From NCBI GenBank assembly GCA_010279815.1, contig QEOQ01000345.1:873840-886685 (forward strand): 12,846 bases of DNA, given 5' to 3'. Source of the DNA: Brachionus plicatilis (lineage: Eukaryota > Rotifera > Eurotatoria > Ploima > Brachionidae). Shown here piece by piece: positions 1-8,221 of the stretch. The notes beneath the pieces were generated by a model. It was given only the letters and a program-made list of their open reading frames with translations, did no database searches and was not told the origin of the DNA. The first letter of the stretch is position 1, and every line of letters begins with the position of its first letter. A program made the position numbers and the translations under genes.

Positions 1-220
1 TTTGTCTGACTAGATTTCGAGAATCTTAAGTAAAAATATATGAAAATTTAAGTGTCTTTTGATTTTATTGAATAACTATTGATCTTTTAAAAGTATTATC
101 CTGAAAAATTCAACACATATTTTATCGAATCTGACCTTATAAAATGTTAAAAAACTAAAAAAATTTAATAAAAATCAAATTTTTTTCGAAAATTCGACTT
201 TTTTGGCCGTCAACATTTTT

Positions 221-367
221 GTTAAGTTTTACTTAAAATAACGTAATTTTACGCAATTTTACATCATTTTACTTAAGCCAACATTTTATTAATCTTTCTA
301 TTGATGTAATTTTATGTAATCTTACATTTCTTGATGTAAAATTACGTAAAATGATGTAATATTACCC
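221..367. repeat. 10-bp-phased GTAA/TTAC repeat cluster
   Basis: Successive 10-base blocks from 221 read GTTAAGTTTT, ACTTAAAATA, ACGTAATTTT, ACGCAATTTT, ACATCATTTT, and then, in the other orientation from 301, TTGATGTAAT, TTTATGTAAT, TTGATGTAAA, ATTACGTAAA, ATGATGTAAT. The two halves are inverted relative to each other. The period is one DNA turn. The words TTACGTAA and TGATGTAA resemble bZIP binding sites (PAR/C/EBP and C/EBP-ATF type), but no gene start is placed next to it, so a regulatory role is inference. It could equally be decayed minisatellite DNA. Confidence 0.55.
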
Positions 368-629
368 GTTCTGCTATTTAAAGTAAAACACTGTATTTAT
401 CTAAACAAAACATTATCTGTATTTTAAGTCTAATTTTTGATCTTTTTTTTAAAGAGTTTTACTGCTAGTTTTTTATTATTTAAAAATCTAAGAGAGAACA
501 GGATTAAGTTATTGATAATAATATATCGTTTAAAGGTTCTGAATTAGATCAATATTTTGATATATTATATTTAATAATTGTCTTATCTATAAAGGAAAAA
601 ATAATCCAAAACATTTATCTTTATTTTTA

Positions 630-889
630 TTATTTAAAATTGTTTGTGGCAATATTCACCTTTAGCTTCTTCAACATTTCTTGAGTATCTTTTTCAGTAT
701 AGGGAATAATTTAGTTGTGTAAATACTCACTATTTAAGCAAAAATCATTTGTAAAAAGTACTCTAAACAGCTGTGCCATTACTTTGCAGATATATATTTT
801 CAAATCAAGCAAATTTGCTTAAAAGTTAAGGATTTTACTCACCTGTTGTAAAAAAGTTATTCAAGTATTTTTGAATTGAAACGATCGAA
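630..889 (-). CDS. Possible three-exon gene fragment, unrecognised
   Basis: Not a family I recognise. Three short minus-strand pieces, 889-843, 781-731 and 688-630, join in one frame, all at phase 1. Exon 1 follows a TTTCAG acceptor and ends ACAACAG before GTGAGT. Exon 2 reads VMAQLFRVLFTNDFCLN and ends before a second GTGAGT. Exon 3 reads TQEMLKKLKVNIATNNFK and ends in TAA (632-630). The implied introns are 61 and 42 bases. Support is two strong donors plus phase agreement. Against it, both internal acceptors end in AAG instead of the usual pyrimidine-AG, the pieces are very short, and the 5' end is not found: the frame upstream of 889 is open only if a weak donor is accepted. Alternatively it is chance in AT-rich DNA. 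Confidence 0.25.
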
Positions 890-1087
890 CTGAAATGAAT
901 TTCACAACCCCCAAAACAAAAATATCAATGAAAATATACCTTTTAATTACATGGTATCATTTGAAATATGGAAGTCTTTATTTTTCTTCAAGAGATACAA
1001 ATTAATAATTGTTTGAAAACACGAGCAAACAATTAAATATATTTAAATTCAAATGCTTCTTTCAAGGTTTTAAAAAATCAAAAAATT

Positions 1088-1159
1088 TTCCCACACCGGG
1101 AATTGAACCCGGGCCGCCTGCGTGAAAGGCAGGAATCCTAACCACTAGACCATATGGGA
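1088..1159 (-). tRNA. tRNA-Glu (anticodon UUC), copy 1
   Basis: On the minus strand the gene starts TCCCATATGG and ends GTGTGGGA plus an A discriminator (72 nt, CCA not encoded). The acceptor stem pairs TCCCATA with TGTGGGA (one T-G wobble). The anticodon stem CCTGC/GCAGG holds loop CTTTCAC, so the anticodon is TTC (1126-1124 read on the minus strand). The A box TGGTCTAGTGG and B box GGTTCAATTCC are present for pol III, and a T6 run follows the 3' end as terminator. No intron. Its 5' flank resembles that of the copy at 4504. Confidence 0.98.
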
Positions 1160-1271
1160 TTTATTTAAATAGTATCTAATATTTTATTTTTAAAGAAAGT
1201 AAAGAATATTTTAAAAAGAAAAAAGAATGTGAAATTTGTTCTTAATCTTTTAATTTTTTCCCCGATTCTAG

Positions 1272-1434
1272 ATTACCTTTTGAAAGCAGTTTAACTTCGA
1301 TATTCGCTAATCTTAAAATGCTACATTCAAGCGAGTAAAAATCGAAGAAAAAAGAATCTGTTGACCGCTTAAATATAATTTCCGACCAAATGAAAGCAGA
1401 ATATATTGACCATTTATTTAAAATACAAATTTAA
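1272..1434 (+). pseudogene. Broken short ORF between the tRNA genes
   Basis: Unrecognised. After a good-looking acceptor (pyrimidine tract at 1247-1263, TTCTAG at 1266-1271) one plus frame reads through SSLTSIFANLKMLHSSE, meets a single TAA at 1336-1338, and continues KSKKKESVDRLNIISDQMKA... to a TAA at 1432-1434. Base use is richer in G and C than the flanks, and the codons favour purine in position one, which is why I prefer this strand to the uninterrupted minus frame over the same bases. One stop in about 54 codons is not statistically strong here. It may be a decayed exon or chance. Confidence 0.2.
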
Positions 1435-1565
1435 TACAATACTAAAAAAAATAATCCTAACATTATTGAACATCATTTTTCTATCATCTTTATCTGTTCA
1501 TTTGGATCCATGATTTAGTTCTTAAAACAGCTAAATTTTCAAGATTTTTACGATTCAAAAAAAAT

Positions 1566-1637
1566 TTCCCACACCGGGAATTGAACCCGGGCCGCCTGCG
1601 TGAAAGGCAGGAATCCTAACCACTAGACCATATGGGA
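1566..1637 (-). tRNA. tRNA-Glu (anticodon UUC), copy 2
   Basis: Identical over all 72 bases to the copies at 1088 and 4504: same acceptor stem, TTC anticodon, A and B boxes. An eight-T run just past the 3' end on the minus strand is the expected pol III terminator. It lies 406 bp from copy 1 in the same orientation. The flanks share TTTAATAA-type words with copy 3 but have diverged, so the gene body is conserved by selection or gene conversion while the flanks drift. Confidence 0.98.
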
Positions 1638-2377
1638 TCTGGTTTAATAAAATCAAATAATCTTTTTAAACAAAATAAAACAAAGAAATGAAATTCATCA
1701 TTGTTTTAATTGTGTAAGTAATTAAATTTTGTAAACTTAAGTATTGTAATTTTCCCTTCAGCTAATAAAAGTGATGTATAGAGTTCCATATACTTAAAAG
1801 GTTCATTTTTAGTTATAAAAAAACGTCAAGTCAATATGTACTTTTTAATTATTATGTTAGCTCGATTCCATTTGTTAATTCAAATTATAAGTAAAATGTT
1901 AAGAATTAAGTTATTAAATAATTTAAGTTAAATATCATATAAATAAATTAACTCAATTTGAATCAATTTTGTAAAAATTAATTTCTACTAAGAAAAAAAT
2001 CCCAACTTTTTTTGGAATTTGTTATTCATTTAATGGTTTTAACTAATTACTTGATGGTAAAATTTAATTTTGAATTTAACTAACCGCATTTCCTTGTTGC
2101 TAGAGGTGATATTGATAACCGAAGTTAAAAATGAAGTATATGCGAGACAAAAATCTCTATCCTGTCAAATATTTATCGCTAAAAGTGATATTGTGTACTA
2201 AGCCAAATCTTTTTAGTTCAGTATTTTCCTAAATTTTTGAATTTTTTTTAAATATTTTGTGAACTTCACTAAATACATGAAATTAGACATGATACATGTT
2301 AAATGTAAAAACAAATGATCTTTTAATTTGAATATTTTTATATACCGAGGGCGAATGAATATTAAAATACTAAAATT
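1638..2377. other. AT-rich stretch without a recognisable gene
   Basis: About 740 bases dominated by A/T homopolymers. I see no long ORF, RNA fold or repeat that I can support. A TATATA at 2339-2344 lies about 35 bp before the ATG at 2378, but such words are frequent in this composition. Confidence 0.6.
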
Positions 2378-2644
2378 ATGTGGCAATTTTTTTTTGATAT
2401 TCTAAAAAAAATGCCAGTAATTCTTACAATTTATCATTTAAAAATTTTCACTAACTTAAAAATTAAAAGTAAATTGGGAAATTTCATCAATTTCTACAAT
2501 AAACCATTTTGGTTATTGATAAGTTTATTTGAAAAAAAATTATTGAAAAAATTCCCAAAATTATTTATTTACATATTCAATAAATTAATTTATAAAGCTG
2601 GGTCTGAACTATTAGTTAAGTTTTGCAAAAATAATTTTTTTTAA
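2378..2644 (+). CDS. Doubtful 88-codon ORF
   Basis: ATG to TAA, 88 residues, very rich in F, L, I, K and N, exactly what A/T-rich DNA gives without selection. There are no motifs, only K-rich stretches alternating with hydrophobic ones. There is no GC rise relative to the flanks, unlike the stronger ORFs in this window. A rough estimate of stop frequency at this composition gives about one such ORF by chance in a window of this size or a little less. Listed for completeness. Most likely not a gene. Confidence 0.12.
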   Translation: MWQFFFDILKKMPVILTIYHLKIFTNLKIKSKLGNFINFYNKPFWLLISLFEKKLLKKFPKLFIYIFNKLIYKAGSELLVKFCKNNFF

Positions 2645-3524
2645 ATTTTAATTTTAAGTTCAAAATTAGAGTTAAATTTTAAACATCCAAGCTATCGAGG
2701 AAAACAATCAAGTAAAGGATGTTAAATTATTTTTTTTTTAAATTTTCATCTCATTTTTAATTATTTTTTCAAACAGAGAACATGAACTTTACTAAGTGAT
2801 CAGAAAAATTACCTAATTTCATTACCCTATAAATAAAGATGAACAAAGTGATGAAATGAGAAATTTGTGTTACATTACGTATTAGGTTTTCAAAAAATTA
2901 ATTAAACTTAAGTTTAAACATCATCACAATTCAAAGAGAAATTGCCTTAGGCACCTAGAGTTTTAACTCGAGATATATAGTGAATAAAATTTATTTATAA
3001 AAAGAAAGCAGATAAACTCTATTTTTTCAATATCAATGTAAATGAACACACATAATCCAATTCAAAAACATTCGCCTCAATCGAAACATTTTCAAACACC
3101 CGTTGAATTATGAAAATTAATTTTACCAATTTTTACTATATTTTCATTAAGCAGGAAGCTAAATATGATATTTTGCAGGAAGTAATTTTCCTCATTGTGG
3201 AAAATTGGAGAATAAGTGTCGATGAATTTTTGAACAATAAAAATTGAAAATTTAGCTCGAGTATACTCAAAATTTAAATTAAAAAATTTTAAAATTTTCT
3301 CTAAAGTTAAAATAAAAAATTTTCTAAAATATCTCGTTTTTTTAGATTAATATTGTAATTAATAAAATTGTGATTAACGTGTAATTGAATATCTAAAAAA
3401 ATCGAAAACTTGACTAGAACTGGTAATTTTATCGCTGAATTAATCAAATTCTGCACCCTCGACACAAATGATCGGGGAATTGAAAACGATAATTTTTATT
3501 AAAATCTTAAATTGTTTTATTTAG
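2645..3524. other. AT-rich stretch, no gene seen
   Basis: Nearly 900 bases of A/T-rich DNA. I see no coding frame, RNA gene or convincing repeat. The last bases (TTGTTTTATTTAG, ending at 3524) look like a 3' splice site leading into the ORF that follows, so part of this may be intron. Confidence 0.55.
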
Positions 3525-3532
3525 ATGGTAAA

Positions 3533-3787
3533 ATGCCTTATTTGACCAAAAAAAATGTAAACCAAACAAGCTACTCTACAATGTCTGACAATTTTTTAAT
3601 GAAACTGATCAAATTAAGCCAAGCACAATTAGATAACATATCCGGTTCAAACGAGCACTATGAGTCTATCAAGACAAATAACCAAATTCTAGTTCGAATT
3701 TTAAATTTAATCGAAAAAGAAAATAAATGTTCAGACAAAAAAACCACTCGTTTTCCTCTTCTTTTGCCAAGTAAAAAAATTAATTAA
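3533..3787 (+). CDS. Small hypothetical protein or terminal exon
   Basis: Unrecognised. From the first in-frame ATG at 3533 it encodes 84 residues to TAA at 3785-3787. The frame is also open upstream, and an acceptor-like TTTTATTTAG ends at 3524, so this may be the last exon of a spliced gene with the upstream part not found. It is mixed charged and polar, with a likely helix in DNFLMKLIKLSQAQLDNISG and another in QILVRILNLIEKENK, and a basic C-terminus. No signal peptide or membrane segment. It is richer in G and C than its flanks, which supports coding. An AATAAA follows 12 bases after the stop. Confidence 0.45.
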   Translation: MPYLTKKNVNQTSYSTMSDNFLMKLIKLSQAQLDNISGSNEHYESIKTNNQILVRILNLIEKENKCSDKKTTRFPLLLPSKKIN

Positions 3788-3799
3788 ATATTCCAATCA

Positions 3800-3805
3800 A
3801 ATAAA
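3800..3805 (+). promoter_or_regulatory. Possible poly(A) signal
   Basis: AATAAA 12 bases downstream of the TAA at 3785-3787. The word is common in this base composition, so its position after the ORF is the only support. Confidence 0.35.
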
Positions 3806-4503
3806 TGAAGTTAATTGCCTGATAATTATCATTCCATGCACTCTAATTTTAAAATCAAGAAATCCATTTTTTTTCATTCTGATTATTTAATTAATTAAAA
3901 AATAATTTAGCTTGAATTTATCTTGACTTAAATATTTAGAAGATAATATGTTTTTTTTTTCTAATACTACCCAAGCACTTAATATCAAATGAAAAAAAAA
4001 TTGCACGTTTGCGGAACTGCAAATAGGATCAAGAATTAAGGCTGTAGCATGAGTTTGAAATAAAGAAAAAAATTTTAAATCAATAAATTTGTCATCAATT
4101 TAAAATAAACTATGATATTTTTAATAAAATGAGTTGGTATCGTAAATTTGTAGCAGTTTTTCAATGCATTAAAATTAGATATGACGTGATCAATAATTGG
4201 ATTTTTTTCTAATCAGATACGCATTTTTAAAGCCACTAACTCATTTCTGAAACGTAAATTATTTTTAAAAAAATTTAGTCTTCAGCTTAATAATTATTGT
4301 GATAAATCGAATTCGAAAACCTGACTAGATGATTAACTGAGCAAAGAAATTATTTTTCCTTTTATATTTGGGCAAAGAATTCAATTTTAGAAATTTAAGA
4401 TAAATTTCATTCATAGTTATTTTGCATCGCTTTCCTTTGTATTTTTGCTTCTAGTCCATAAAGCTACTGATTTTGAAGATTGTTTTTAGATTCTAAAAAA
4501 GAT
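3806..4503. other. AT-rich stretch, no gene seen
   Basis: About 700 bases between the small plus-strand ORF and the third tRNA-Glu. No ORF, RNA or clear repeat that I can support. Confidence 0.6.
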
Positions 4504-4575
4504 TTCCCACACCGGGAATTGAACCCGGGCCGCCTGCGTGAAAGGCAGGAATCCTAACCACTAGACCATATGGGA
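4504..4575 (-). tRNA. tRNA-Glu (anticodon UUC), copy 3
   Basis: Third identical 72-nt copy, minus strand, with TTC anticodon, intact A and B boxes and a T6 terminator run (TCTTTTTTAG) just beyond the 3' end. The 55 bases upstream of its 5' end (from 4576) match those upstream of copy 1 (from 1160) at roughly 80 percent, sharing ATCTAAT and TTTTAAAGAAA blocks. Copies 1 and 3 therefore arose by duplication of a segment larger than the gene. It is separated from copy 2 by about 2.9 kb. Confidence 0.98.
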
Positions 4576-4867
4576 CTTATTTTAATAATATCTAATAATC
4601 TACTTTTAAAGAAATAAAAAATAATTTCAATAAAAATTATGTTAGTACGGGTTAGAACTCTGGAAAAAAAACTTGACTAGAAATTATTTTAGATTGAAAT
4701 GTTATAAAAGAGCTGTAATTTTTCAATTTCCTTTATAAAAACTCTTAAGTAAATATAAATTATTTTTATTTTTTCTGCACACGCTTCGACTGAAGGATTT
4801 CATTAAATAGTATTTAAAATTAGTGAAAATTATCATGTTTAAAGAGAGTATGTAGAAATTTTAAATT

Positions 4868-5005
4868 ATGAACCTTAAAAAATTGATTTCCAAACTTCCT
4901 AATGTTGATTGAAAGGAGTCACGTTACGGAAGCTGTAGCTTGCAATCAAAAAGGTTAGAGAACCAACTTGATCTAATTTATATGAGACTTCTGATTAGAC
5001 ATTGA
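4868..5005 (+). pseudogene. Broken short ORF, unrecognised
   Basis: One plus frame starts ATG at 4868 and reads MNLKKLISKLPNVD. It meets TGA at 4910-4912, then continues KESRYGSCSLQSKRLENQ... to TGA at 5003-5005. A different frame also starts an 18-residue ORF at 4902, so the frame is not certain. The segment is richer in G and C than its surroundings. One stop in 45 codons is weak evidence. It may be a relic exon or noise. Confidence 0.15.
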
Positions 5006-6604
5006 TAAATTACTGAATTGACAAAATTTTATGATGCTGTGCAGTTATAAGATCTCATATTGAATTAAAATAAAATTAATTTCTCTTCAAAAATCAATCA
5101 AGATTTTCTAAAATTATTGCTAGATAATTTTATTATTATTTTTTAAAATTATTTTAGTAAACACCTTTCGGGTGATGAAAAAGGAACTTAAAAAAGTAAA
5201 ATAAAATAAAAATAAAAAACAAGATAAGATTATATTATAAAATTTTTATAAGAAAATTTTCAACCTATTAGAAAATAAGATTGAAGAATTTTTTGTTCAA
5301 TTTAATTAATTATTAGAGTAAGCAAATATTACTGCTCTTAATTTGTTCTTTCATTAATATCTAATCCCTATGAGAGCAATCTTTTTTATAAGTCTTCCTC
5401 AGATAGATTGAAAATAATTCACAGTCAAATTTATTAAGGCAAAAAAAAATACAGAAAGATTCATCACAAAATTGATTTTATCGGGTTAATTCTATTTTGG
5501 TTCTCAACAATTTTTATTTTTACATGAATTTCTAGTTTTTCTTTGAGTTAAATATATGAAGAATTTATTTTTTAGACCCTGGATATTTTTCTCATAAAAA
5601 TCAAGACTTTCTATGATAAACAGTTTTATGACATAATAAACAAAAATATAACATTAAATTTTTTAATTTAAAAAAAAAAACAATCTAGTGGTTTTTATAG
5701 CCAAAAATAAATAATTTGATTAAGTTTTAACTAAGCATTATTAAAAAAATTTATTTAATTTCGAATAATGTTTGAAATTTTAATTAACAAAATAATTTGA
5801 CAAAGCGGATCAAAAAAGCAAATTTTTCAATCTCTAGTGACGTATTTTAATTTATCAATCCAATCTTTTTAAATAAATAAAAAAAATTTTATAATAAAAT
5901 TTTTTTTTAATCTTGGACCTAAACTCAAACTCAAGACCTACTTTTAACTTCTTTTACTTTAACTTGATTTTCAAATTCAGCATTTTATGTTGAGTTTTTA
6001 TTATAAAAACAGGAGCTAATTTTTTTTTCAACTAAAATACAGCTCTTATTTCAAATTTTTGAGTTGAAGTGGTGCGATAAAAATTAAATTCTTTTAAAGT
6101 TAACTTTTTAATAGAGAAGCAATCGTATATATGATATGAAATGCATGGGTTAAAATCTTAACTTTTTCAATTTTAAGTAGATGTACGATAGTTTACTTTT
6201 GAAAAAGAATTTATTTTTTGATAATATTAAGAAATAAGCTACGACAAGCTTTGCTTGCCCAGGAATGCATCTATGGTTGGTACATTTCACGTTTACAATA
6301 GGTGGAATATTCAATAATAAAATGTGGTAATGGAGATAATGAATATGATCATTTTATTAAATCCGTTTTTACGGAAATTTAATTCAATCTTTCGAAAAAA
6401 ACTTATCATTTATAATCTTATTGTAATATTCAAGATAAAATTTATGTATGAATAAACTTTAGGCACGTTTTTATAGAAGGTGATAAATTCTTTAATCCAT
6501 GTTTTTTTTATACACAATTGTTTTTGATATAAATCCAAATAAAATGATTATTGTTATAAATATCTAGAAAAGCTAAATTTACGTTTCTGTATCAATCATC
6601 GCTT
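5006..6604. other. Long AT-rich stretch, no supported gene
   Basis: About 1.6 kb. Mostly A/T runs. A minor GC rise at 6238-6290 contains a minus frame with no stop for roughly 70 codons (about 6355 to 6155), but with no ATG and a noise-like hydrophobic composition. I do not call it a gene. Confidence 0.55.
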
Positions 6605-6796
6605 TTTATTAAATAAAATGTATTTAAATCGTACTGATCAAACCCCACAGAATGTTCTTCTGTTGAGTTCAGTTTTTCCCAGAAGTTCAATTTTGGCAAA
6701 CAAAACATTGGTAACTTCTCTCTAATCATAACCTACCTTTTGACAATGTGGCAATTGGCTTTTTTTGCTATTATTGAGATCATCCAGGAGTGACAT
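6605..6796 (-). pseudogene. Small minus-strand ORF with one TAG and a poly(A) signal
   Basis: Unrecognised. ATG at 6796-6794 (A at -3) opens MSLLDDLNNSKKSQLPHCQK, then VGYD and a TAG (6724-6722). The same frame continues REVTNVLFAKIELLGKTE... to TGA at 6640-6638. AATAAA follows at 6610-6605, and an ATATAA word lies about 36 bases before the ATG. The AAG/GTAGGT at 6736 resembles a splice donor, so the true gene may splice to an exon I cannot place. The stop itself lies in a 15-base GTAGGT...TAG stretch that keeps frame. The G and C content is higher than the flanks. It is either a tiny spliced gene or a relic with one nonsense change. Confidence 0.25.
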
Positions 6797-7142
6797 TTAT
6801 TTTATCTGCACAAAAATCTTCATTTAAGATGTTATATTAACTTGGATCGGGAGTAATTAATAATTTCAATAAAATTAAGTTTTAAAAATATTGTCTAAAT
6901 GGAAATAATTTTACTTTTACTTCAAAATGAAGTTTATATAATTCAAATCAAAATATTTAAAATAAATAGACTATAAATGAATAAAAAAAAAATCAAACAT
7001 GGTCCTTCAGTGAACCTTTTTTTCTATAACCATCTATAAAGTTTTGATTTTAGGATCAAATTTTTTAATTTAAATAAATTTTTGTCTTTTATTCTTGGAA
7101 ATTTTTGTTGAAAAATAAATTATTTTTCTAAATCTAACAACT

Positions 7143-7370
7143 CGCATTTAAAAAGGGTTCAATCTAAATTTTCATCGAAAGCTACTTCTTTGCTGACTTT
7201 GCATTTTGGTTCATTCTAAATTTTTTTTTAATTTTAAAATCTAGAATAATTTTCGTCTGTTTTGTACAAACAAATGCATTTATTAAATTTTCATCGAAAT
7301 TTCTTTATTAGCGGAAAATATTGCTCCATAAATGGAATGGGAAAACATTTGGCTTTATTCTAAATAATTA
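7143..7370. repeat. Diverged tandem duplication, period about 119 bp
   Basis: The 16-mer TAAATTTTCATCGAAA occurs at 7165-7180 and again at 7284-7299. Each copy is preceded by a GCATTTA word and followed, after 40 to 60 bases, by a CATTTTGGTTCATTCTAAAT-like block (7204-7223, looser match 7347-7366). On the minus strand the shared core reads TTCGATGAAAATTTA, which in one frame gives FDENL in both copies, so the unit may once have been coding. Heavily diverged apart from the core. Confidence 0.35.
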
Positions 7371-7534
7371 CTCGCAGATGCTTTAGTCTTAATGTGCCAT
7401 TTATTAAGGTTATATTTTACCAAGACATAATTATCTAAATTAGCATCAGATTTGAAATGTAATCTGCTTAATTTAAAGAAAAATAATCTTTTATTTTTTA
7501 TTTGAATGCTTCAAAATTTACTCTTTTAGTGATA

Positions 7535-7542
7535 AAATTATT
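7535..7542. repeat. Target-site duplication, left copy
   Basis: AAATTATT directly abuts the left end of the foldback element and matches 8160-8167 exactly, base for base, with mismatches on both outer sides. An 8-bp duplication fits hAT, P or Merlin type transposition. Confidence 0.75.
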
Positions 7543-7771
7543 AGGTCTAGTGGAAAATCTGAACAATTGTTCAAAATAAAATGTGACCATGAGTATCAAG
7601 TCCAAAATGTGAACATTTTGTTCACATAATCTCTTGTCACATATTTGGTGACCAAAATAGATAAATAAAAAAATAAAAAAATTTTTCGAGTCAAGTTTTT
7701 ATTTTTTGTGAGCATTAATTTTAGAATAAAAGTTTAATTTTAAATGCAAATAAGAAAAAAAGATAAATTCC
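7543..7771 (+). repeat. Left terminal inverted repeat of the foldback element
   Basis: Starts AGGTCTAGTGGAAAAT and ends GATAAATTCC. It pairs with 7931-8159 over its full 229 bases with five substitutions and no indel. It contains TGAACAATTGTTCA (perfect palindrome), GTGAACATTTTGTTCAC and a degraded GGTCAC/GTGACC pair. Confidence 0.92.
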
Positions 7772-7785
7772 AATTCCTTTTTTTA

Positions 7786-7935
7786 TTAGTTTTTATGTTT
7801 ATTTGCCATATGCAACTTTCAGCCCTTGATGTTTTTCATTAATTCTCCACATAAATCACACGGTACAGGGTTTGCATGTTTGCTGAGTGCTGTTTCAACA
7901 TTCAAAGTTTCTTGAGAAGTAGTAATTTCAGGAAT
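7786..7935 (-). pseudogene. Relic of a C2H2 zinc finger in the element centre
   Basis: Between a TAA (7938-7936) and tandem TAA codons from 7788 down, one minus frame reads through IPEITTSQETLNVETA and then VPCDLCGELMKNIKG, one TGA (7821-7819), KLHMANKHKN. The Cys codons are at 7860-7858 and 7851-7849, the His codons at 7812-7810 and 7797-7795. Spacing is C-x2-C-x12-H-x4-H, the classical C2H2 pattern, with the TGA falling inside the x12 part. Such fingers occur in host transcription factors, in the BED domain of hAT transposases and in retroelement proteins. I cannot say which was the source. It cannot make a working protein as it stands. Confidence 0.6.
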
Positions 7936-8159
7936 TTATCTTTTTTTCTTATTTGCATTTAAAATTAAACTTTTATTCTAAAATTAATGTTCACAAAAAA
8001 TAAAAACTTGACTCGAAAAATTTTTTTATTTTTTTATTTATCTATTTTGGTCACCAAATATGTGACCAGAGATTATGTGAACAAAATGTTCACATTTTGG
8101 ACTTGATACTCATGGTCACATTTTTTTTTGAACAATTGTTCACATTTTCCACTAGACCC
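7931..8159 (-). repeat. Right terminal inverted repeat of the foldback element
   Basis: Reverse complement of 7543-7771 with five substitutions. Read inward from the right end on the minus strand it begins GGGTCTAGTGGAAAATGTG. Its copy of the inner palindrome GGTCACATATTTGGTGACC is intact, whereas the left arm has TTGTCAC. Confidence 0.92.
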
Positions 8160-8167
8160 AAATTATT
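8160..8167. repeat. Target-site duplication, right copy
   Basis: AAATTATT immediately after the right end of the element, identical to 7535-7542. Confidence 0.75.
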
Positions 8168-8221
8168 TTTTGTTAAAACATTTTTTTTCCTAAAGCACTA
8201 GATGTGACAACACGACAAGGC

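Larger units (their letters stand above)
7543..8159. mobile_element. 617-bp foldback / MITE-like DNA transposon
   Basis: Two inverted arms of 229 bp (7543-7771 and 7931-8159) differ at only five positions and enclose a 159-bp centre. The ends read AGGTCTAGTGG and, on the other strand from the right, GGGTCTAGTGG. Exact 8-bp direct repeats AAATTATT flank the element. It carries no transposase, so it is non-autonomous. Inside each arm lie subterminal palindromes built from GTGAACA and GGTCAC words, such as the perfect TGAACAATTGTTCA, which are candidate transposase-binding sites. The high arm identity suggests recent insertion, or conversion between arms. The transcript could fold into one long hairpin. 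I favour hAT-like because of the 8-bp duplication; the TIR itself does not settle the superfamily. Confidence 0.9.

Noticed and set aside
6155..6355. Minus-strand stretch of about 70 codons without a stop
   Set aside because: No ATG, no splice context, and a composition typical of chance reading in A/T-rich DNA.
7543..8159. A tRNA-derived SINE, suggested by the A-box match at the ends
   Set aside because: No B box, no A tail, and the structure is a symmetrical inverted repeat with 8-bp duplications, as for a DNA transposon.
7538..8162. PIF/Harbinger assignment from TTA next to GGTCTAG at the left end
   Set aside because: The right end is not followed by TTA or TAA, whereas the 8-bp duplication is exact.
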